Below, piece after piece: positions 1 to 9,200 of a stretch of 64,000 nucleotides of DNA. The notes below the pieces were generated by a model. It did no database searches. It was not told the DNA's origin and saw only the letters and a list, made by a program, of their open reading frames with translations. Source of the DNA: Durusdinium trenchii (taxonomy: Eukaryota; Sar; Dinophyceae; Suessiales; Symbiodiniaceae); NCBI GenBank assembly GCA_963970005.1, contig CAXAMN010025317.1, forward strand, positions 403,536 through 467,535, in the 5' to 3' direction. The number at the start of each line of letters is the position of its first letter. The first letter of the stretch is position 1. The position numbers and the translations under genes are program-made.

Positions 1-210
1 TTTGAGACGGCTATGAAGCAGCTGAAGATCCCATTCGATCATTCTCTACCGAATCATCCTCAGAACAATTCTCTGGCGGAGAGGAACAATCAGGTCATTA
101 TGATGACAACCGCAACTTGCCTCTTGGAAGCGGGATTACCACCATGTTTCTGGAGCTGTGCAGTAGAATGCGTCAGCCATCTTTTGAACATTGAGGAAGG
201 AGAGGACGGA
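1..210 (+). other. C-terminal part of copia-type integrase core
   Basis: The translated start shows the pattern typical of the third catalytic region of copia integrases: a P-x-N-H-P-Q-N-N-S-L-A-E-R-N-N run, where the glutamate would be the E of the DDE triad, followed by a segment ending in GLPPCFW, matching the usual 'alp..fW.ea...a.yl.N' pattern. The first two catalytic aspartates and the zinc-binding HHCC domain would lie upstream of the window, so the domain is truncated by the window edge rather than by mutation. Confidence 0.75.
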
Positions 211-3200
211 GTGAGCCCTTGGTACAAGCTACATGGAAAAGAGTTCCATGGAGAGAAGATCCCCTTTGGTGCAAAGGTCTTCTTCATGCCGAGCAGTCAA
301 GGAAGGATTGAGCAGAAGCACAAGTTTGATCCCAAGGGAATCCCAGGTATTTTCGCCGGATATGAGATCAAGCCCGGGATGAACTGGTCGAGACAATATA
401 GAGTGTGGAGTCTTGAAACTTTTGCACATCAAAGCCTTGCATTTGATGCCAATCGTCCTATCAGAAAGCTACTCACACCACAGCTCACGGAGACCCTGGT
501 ATTCCTCGCTCCCATCGAATTCCCGTTGAAGGAAGGATATGAGAAGATCAACAACACGTTGGAAGGCATGAAGATCCGTGACAGGAGAGATGGAGAGCCA
601 GAGGTCGGAGATCCTAGTCGAATGGTTGACTATGGAGATTACGAACCAAGTGAGCGCAGTATGGATTTTGAGGAGCTTGCGGAAAGGGAGATTAGGGATG
701 AGGACGACGAAGACGCCATTGAAGATCATGAAGCAGATGATGAAGAACGAAATGATCCCGGTGGTGATGATGATCCAAAACCTGATGGCGGTCACTCCAA
801 AATATTGTCCAAACCTGCCAAGGCGAAGGTACCACCTTCGACCGGCAGGGAAGATCACCCGCCAGTTGGAGATCCTTCAATGGAACACATGTCCGTGGGA
901 AAGGCAAGTGATGGTATCATCTACTTGAATGATGATGGTGAGACCGTGAAACTGGACAGAAAAGGGAATCCATATAAGGTTGGATCAGACGGAAGAAGGT
1001 TCTTCAGGTCATCACCGAGACCAAGATCAAAATATACTCCAGAAGAATGGAAAGCGTTGTCTCTATCTGATAGAGCTATCGCTGAGAAGAAAGAAGCTCT
1101 CGAGAAAGAAAAGATGAAAGAGAGAGAGAGTAAAGGTGCGGGATCCAGCAAGGACAAAAGGAAGAAAAAGAAGGAGGACAAGGATGATGATCCTAAGGAC
1201 GTATCGCCCAACATCTTCATCGATCTGAAGAAAGATCGGACGCTGATCACCGATGACGATGACATGGGGGGCTATAGTCCATCTTCGGCATCTACACTTT
1301 CCACAGAACTCCCAAGCGACGACGATTACTTAGTCGAATGGGAGGAATGGACGAGTGTGGAGAATGGGTTCGGCCCACGTGCTACTTGGGATCCACTCAA
1401 TATCATTGATGTCAACAGTGGAGAAATCCTCAATGATATGGCAGTAGCATATGCAATGCCAACGGAATCCAATAGATGCACAACCGAAGATTTCACAAAG
1501 AACTTGAAAGATCATCACTTGTCATTTCCGTCAATGCCCTGCATCAACTCGATCTCCAAACATCGAGAAAGATACACATATGCCGACACAACGAACCCGA
1601 TGAGTGCTTATCGGAACCTGTTCAATGCAGCAGTCTCCAGACCTGTTAGTCGAGCAGAAATGCTGAAGAATCCCAAGGCCAAAGCCTCAATGAGAAAAGA
1701 ATGGTTGGGACTTCATGAGCAAGGAGTGTTCGACTTCTCTGTGATTCGGGAGTATCACGACGTAAAACAAGAAGCGCTCACTCTGAAGCAGGTCGTGCAC
1801 TTTGCAAGGGTCCATGGCATCATTGTGGAAAAGAACTACCAGTTGCCAATGAGTGATGAGAGACGAAAATTTAAGGGAAGAGGAGTATTGCTAGGAAACA
1901 AAGTGAAGAATCAGAATTGGGAAGCAGCTTTCTTTCAGGACTTGGGCAATTCACCAGCGTCCTTTGAATCTTCTAGATGGGCAGATTTCTATGGATGTGT
2001 TCCCGGACATTCGGTCAAGCTCGCTGATGCGATTCAGGCATACATTCAGGCTTCTCTTACGGGACCGCCCTGTTGGGTCGAGTTACCGTCAGACGCGTGG
2101 CCAGATGATGTTGATGTATCAAAGTATCATCGACCAGTGGTACGCCTCCTCAAAGCCTTGTATGGACATCCGGACGCAGGTACAATGTGGGAGAAGCACT
2201 GCGATACGCAGGTGCGCCAACTTGGCTTCAAGCCAATTGGTGATGAATGGCCATCAATGTATTTTCATGAAGGCCTGAAACTTCTTCTCGTTATATATGT
2301 GGACGACCTGAAACTTGCCGGACCAACCGAGAACATGACCAAAGGATGGTCTATGCTACGAACGAAACTCAGGATTGAGCCCGAGACTGATCTTGGACTT
2401 TATCTCGGCTGCATGCTCACACGAGGAGAGTCCAAACTCCACGATGGAACAGTAGTCAACACCGTCTCATACAACATGGAAGGATTGTTGAAACTGTCCG
2501 TCGAGAAGTATTTAGACATTGTCGGTCATGATACAAAATTGAAGAAGGTCACGACACCAAGCGTCCCAGAAGAAACCAAATCTCATCCCGCACGAGCACC
2601 CGCTCCAGGGAAAGAGGCCGTTACGTGTCCATGGTGTGCTAACACCTTTGACCCCAAGTATTCTGGTAAGTTGCATTCCAAGTCCGAATCTGACGTCACT
2701 CCGGACGATGGAAACCGTGGTTCTTTGGCGCCACATGCAGCGAGTATACTCATGAAGTTGTTGTACGCTGCCAGAATTGCTCGATTCGATCTATTGAGAT
2801 CAATCAACATGCTGGCCAGGAATGTGAATAAATGGACCAGCAATGATGATGCTCGTTTGCATCATCTCATGTGCTATGTCAACAGCACTCTAGACAAGCG
2901 CATGATTGGATGGGTTGGCGATCCGATCGCAACTCTCTCGGTCGGAATCTTCGCTGATGCTGATTTTGCTGGTTGCGGTGAGACCCTTCGTTCCACGTCG
3001 GGCTCTCACATGCACGTACAAGGTAAGCATACACGATTTCCCATTGCTGGAGGGAGCAAACGTCAAGGATGTATCAGCCATTCAACACCTGAAGCAGAAA
3101 TAGTCGCGGCGGATTCCACTCTCCGCAACTTTGGGATACCCTCCATCGGCCTCTGGCAAACGCTCTCGGGCAAAGCTCCTGAAATATTGTTCCATGATGA

Positions 3201-6200
3201 TAATCAAGGTATGATTGGAGTTGCCAGAACCGGGAAGAATCCCACCATGCGTCATCTTGAACGCACTCATGGGATATCCATTGTCTCATTGCATGAACAT
3301 TTTCAACAGGACCATTTCGTGCTGCTCTACGAGATCTCCCACAAGATGTGTGCTGATATTCATACAAAGGCCTTTCGGACTCCACTTGCGTGGCGCCGGG
3401 CTTGTATGTTGATCAACCTTCTTGACCCAGAGGATTTGAGCTCCAAAGAGTTGGCTGACATGGTCTCTCCATCAGTCGATCATAAGAAAATCGATCATCA
3501 AATCTTTCAGACTAAGACGGATGACATTCCTAATTTCCCATACACTCAGACTCCGGTCTTGCCTCGTGCAGTCTTTGTAAAAGGAATGACAGGAAAAGAA
3601 GGTGTCCAGGATCTCCCCAATGGAGATTGCATCTATGTCGTCAAAGTCCCAGTCTATTATCGTCGCTTCCCACCGGGTCGCTACATACCGTCAGACACGT
3701 GTCGGAGTACATGGGTCCTTGTTAATGGTTCCTGGAATTGTGTGGAACGAGAAGCTACGCCACTGCAGCAAGCCTTGCGCTTTGATCATTGGGTCGAACG
3801 TGCATGCTTCCTGTATCATGCCTCCAAGGCATCCTCATCTCCAAAGGCGGGCGCCTGCTTATCTCAATCCCCGTTCCTGGCCTTAGCCAATGTTCCTTGG
3901 GCTCCAGACGCTGTGCTACAGTTTTCTATTGCCTCCTTGTCGACTGATACAGCTTTGCTCCAGTCACAAGAGGTTCCTCTCAACACTTGTCATCCTGCCA
4001 CCCTTCGTGTGATCAACACGCTTTTACGTCTTGTTCATGGGGGGAGTGGGGGGCAGGACGGTGCATCAATTCGCGCTTTCGGTGCGGTGCAAGACCATTT
4101 TGTGCGCCTGGATTCGAAGGAGAAAAACCCAAAAACAAATAAAAATTACCGAGATGAATGGCGACGCGATGGCGACACACTCACCCGAGTGCATAATGTG
4201 CCGAGAACACAAGAGTTTGTCCCTAGTGAAGACTCACACTGTCCTGTCCGGCTGTCGGATCTGTCTGATTATCGTAGGACTGAGAAGTTCTACAAGAGCG
4301 GTAAGGACACACAAGTTGATACCTGGCGTTTCAAGGGTAATTCCGTAGGTAAGGACGATCCATGGATAGGAAATACAACATTCCTGATCGTTTCCAACGG
4401 TCACGGACACAGCCCACAACATGAAACGACAGACAACAGCAATAACAAGCAAAAGGGCGATGTCACGGCGATTGCAACAGGCATACAAGCGTGGGGGATG
4501 AACACCATTGCCCACGAGCACATGTTCATTGCACAAACAGCAAAATATGTTGCAAGTGACACACCTCCGGGAAGAAAACCCGTGTTGCATTTGGTCTTAC
4601 AAAGGAGATCAGGACGGTCACACAAATATCAGTTCGAACTCCATCAGCAAGACGTCAAGGGTCCTCAAGATATCTTTGATAGATGCATCATGCTACAAGA
4701 GCTCGAAAGAAATGTCCCATGTCTAGTCCTCATGTGTGCTGAAGAACAGAATTGGTTTACCTTTCTCCAGACTTGTTTGAAGAAGCAGTTCATGAACATC
4801 GTGACAATCACAGAGGACGACGATGCCTGCTCTGCTTATGGCATCAATAAAGTGAAAGCATGTGTCCGGTCCAGTCTTGATTGTGTCTTCTTTGCGGGTC
4901 CTTGCACTGGTGGTTCTGCATGGAATCGCTTGAATAGGACTGTAAGTATAAAGGCCGAAATGCAGATTGAGAAACATCAAGAGTTGTATTGGTCGTTGTG
5001 GAATTGCTTTGCCCATGCACTTGACCATGTATTCGCAATAGGAGCATGTGCGCTTACTGAGCTACCTAGAAGTTGCGAGTATTGGAGAGATGATAGAATG
5101 ACAACTCTGATAGAAGGCACGGAATCACACGTACATGACTTCGACGGATGTATGTATGGCCTCGCAACTCATTATGGTCATAGAAATGTACCCATCAAGA
5201 AGCCGTGGAGGATTGTGTCGTGGGGGGTGCAGTTTCAAAGTTTGATGAAGAAGTGTGATCATAAACATCAGCATGCACCTTGTGCCGGAAGAGAAACGAG
5301 AGTAACTCAATTGTATACTCTTAGAATTGCGCAGCATATGATAGAGACTTTGAACAAACGTGCATTGTCATTGTGGAAGAAGCAGCATGTGACCAGCCGT
5401 GCTCCTGTGCTTTACGATTGGTCGCGATCGCCGCATCCCTCCATGTCAAACGGTAACCCATGTTCAGAAGTCAATATCAATAAAAGATTTGACAAGATCA
5501 TTCAGTCGGTTCACGATTCTAAGAAGAAGAAATTCACTTGTGAAAACAACCATGACACTCATGATTCATGCGCCAGTGTCATTACCTTTCACAATCATCT
5601 TGAGCAAGATTTTGAGATCAACCAAGCTAGCCATTTTGGTGCCGGCGTGATCCAGCAATTTGCCAAGAAGAAGTTCGCTGAGTTCCATCCAATCACTGTT
5701 GGGCTGTCACCGGCAACCCTACCACAAAGGGGGAACTCATTAGCATTCGTGAGCCATTCCTGGAGATTGACAACATCCCTACATCGTGGAGATTGTGTAG
5801 TCAACATGTTCCGTTCTACTGTTTATGGGGCCACAGGGAGGAGCATGGCCTCAGCCAAGAAGCTGAAAGAACACCTCCAGAAATTGGATAGCAGACGAGG
5901 GGAGAGTCCTACACTTGTTCCTAGACAGTTCGTCGAAGACATGGACCCAGGACAAGCTCTGCAACTGGCAGAGAAGTGGATGGAGAGAGGGGTACCACCC
6001 GTCTACTCTATCAGCGCTTGTTATTGTGCCGTTGAAGCCAAGGGTGGAACCATCCAAGAGCGCCTCGTGAGATCCCTCAGAGTGTTGCTCAGCAAGTATG
6101 ACCCAGAGACGGACGACGGCAAGGAGGTAACAAGGGCATTCTTTGCTGGAATAAAGAGGGTGATCGGCATCGTCAAGAGTCAAGAGCGACAGGTACGACC

Positions 6201-9200
6201 AGAACACAAACCTCTTGGGCCGCCACCTCCTCCTAATCCGGAGCACTTTCCCTATGAGGCGTTTGCATCCAATGATGTTTGGGACAGGTTGGAATTATTT
6301 GCAGACAATCTCTTGGCTTTGTTCATGCCGGAACCCTTCAACCAAGAAGCACCAGTCAAAGGGATGTTGGCAGACCTGAATGAGAAGGTCGCCAAACGAG
6401 GCATGAAAGGTATCAATTCCACTGCGATGTCAAAAGATTCACTTCTAGACATCACGAGGGACGGGTACTTCTATGATTCCATGAATGATCTGCATCACAG
6501 GACACCCATTGAAGGTCGTAGCAGCAACTACATGGCAATGACCGGCGAACATTGGGAACGCAGCTGCAGATACATCAGCTTGGCGGGTGCGTCATTGGGA
6601 TTTGCATTGAGGTTTCACAACAAGAATCATCCCGAAGATCTCACATCTTTGACTGACCTCATTCAGATCATTGCAAAAGGGCAATCGGGAGGAACCTTGG
6701 AAAGATGTGCCGCAATCAACAATTTCCAATGCATCCAAGCGTTGTATCAATGCATTCATAGGCATGTCATTGAGCACTCTGCCATTTCCCTCAGATCTGA
6801 AACGAATGCGCAGATGCTCGCTGCATTCCAGCATTTGAAAGAATGGTTTCCAGAGGTGAAACCGGATGTGTGGACGGCAGGTTACAATGTTCTTGGTGCT
6901 GAACTAGGAGTCCATCGAGACCTTCTCGCAAGGGACACATCGATCAGTATCTTGAATCAGTACATTGCAGAGCTCCATTTATCCGAAGCCAACCTGGATG
7001 AAGAACCAGATCTGGAGACCTTGGGCAAGCCAAAGGAGAAGATCTACTTAACCTTCGAGAATCCCTCAATCGGACCACCCAATCTGAAAGATTTCAGTGC
7101 GGTGGAACCTCAATGGTTGTGTCAATTTCGGATCCATCATGCCAAGAACAAAGGGCTTAGTCAGGATGAAATCACCAAACAGATGAGGGAGGAAGCAAGA
7201 AGGGCAAGAGATCAAAGTGGAGCACCAAAGAATCGTGATGACTATACCCAGACTTTTGGAGGAAAAGGAAGTTCGGTACCACCGGGCGGTCCTTACACTT
7301 CATCTAGTTCAGGTCCTAGGCCACCTTGGGAAAGGAACAATGAACAATGGGATCCTTGGTCATCCGATGTACCTCATGGAGCGTATGATGTTCCACGACC
7401 TCCACCGAAAGCTCCGCCAAAGTGCAAACCCATGCCGAAGCCGAAACAGCCTGCACAGCCAAAAGAATGGTTTGTCACGCTTCCTCCTGAAGGTGTGACG
7501 ACTATCGGGTGCAACGGTATGGACTACCTTGGCAAACCCATCATATTCAATCTCTGGACTTATCGAAGCAGTACCACTGCTTACGCTACAGCTCCGTTTG
7601 CTGGTCCTCGTACAGCCGAGCCAGGAAGAGATTGGAGACAGTATGTGAGAAGGCTCACGTATTATGTCGGGGTGACTTTGGGTGGAAATTATAGATCGAG
7701 TTCATCAATGGGGCTTCAACCTCTCACCGATTCTCATTTGAGGACAAAAGTGAACGAGAGCGATGGTTTTTGGACAAAGCTCTATGTTGAGATGGTTGAA
7801 GAGTTCGATCTGACAAGTTGTTTTCAGTATCCCTCAGCAAGGGCCATGGTACTTATCTTGAAGTTGAACGATGTGCCAGAGGAGGCCGCATATCACATCA
7901 AGTTCCTTTCATCCAAAGTTGGGTGCCACACCGAGGAGAAGGACAAGGTGATGATTGACGGGGATACAGGAGTCATGGATGTTGATCATTTGAGTGGCCA
8001 GATTAGAGGAGTCGGTACCGGACACACCATTCTTGTGACAGACCTTGACTATGCGACTAGAGCAAGTTCGTCAAAGAAAATCACGACGATGCAGTACGGT
8101 ATCCGAACTGAGATGGCATTCGAAAATTGCTGTGTATTCCAAGTTCAGGGAGAAAGGCATCAAGACATCCTGGATACTCTTGATAGAGTAGTCGTTTTCT
8201 TGGAAGAACATGGACAAGATCAGGGGGACGGTACAACCGTCCACATCTGGCTGTGTCTTCATTGTATGTTTCCAAACGGCAGCACACTGAGGTTGACCGA
8301 GGCGACATTCAAAGAGTTCTCAAGGAAGTTGGCTGAGAAGGTCCATTCGATCGGACAGCTCCTGACTACTCCAGTATTAGTGAACATCCAGCCAGATTCA
8401 AAGTTCTTCGGGCCAGCAAGATATGATCACAGTCACATTGTCACCGACATTGTAGACCAAGTGAGACGAAGTGGTGCCTTGGCCACCAAATCGTCACGTG
8501 CCTGGAAAGCTATGTACTCAGTTGCAGGTGCTCCCAGTGCGAACTATATCACAGGCGGCGACAAGAACAAGATTTGGGCTGTGATGGAGAAACAACTCAC
8601 GAGAGAAAGGGTCATCCTATTGTGTTCAATGAATAAAGTTCATGTCAGTGCTTTGAACAACATGGCAGAGGACGAGATCCAGGTCCCAATTTCTCAGGAC
8701 AACTTCGACAGGTACTTGAACGTTGCTATGTCGGCAAGTGATGGGCAACCGAAGAAGACCAGCACGAAGCATACTGTTGGTGGGAGCTTCAGTCAAGGTA
8801 CCGAATGGAGGGACATCAGATTCGTTCTGAAAGATCCGGAGCCTGAGGAGGACAGGATGGAATATTGGATGACGGGAAATCGGAGAGTTGAGAATTACAA
8901 AGCCACTGCAGATGCCGCACCATATCTTTGTGAAGATTGCAACAAACATGATGCATCCGAGGATTGGAACACACACAAAGACAATAGAAGCCATTGTGTG
9001 AATTGCAACTTCAACTTTTGGTGTGTTCAGAGCGGCACTCCCACGATTCAACAAGAAAGAGAAAGCATTTGGGAAACTGCAGTGAGAGTTAGAGTCCTTT
9101 GGGAGAAGAATGCTGAATGGAACCGTTTGTATCCAGCGCAGAATCTCCGTGAATTCATGGTCGAGGGTGCGATGATGCTATCCAGGAAGAATCCGCCTTG

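Noticed and set aside
4039-4057. G-rich tract as a polypurine primer and LTR boundary inside the polyprotein
   Set aside because: The tract contains T and C, the reading frame continues through it, and no LTR-like sequence or TG...CA end was found around it.
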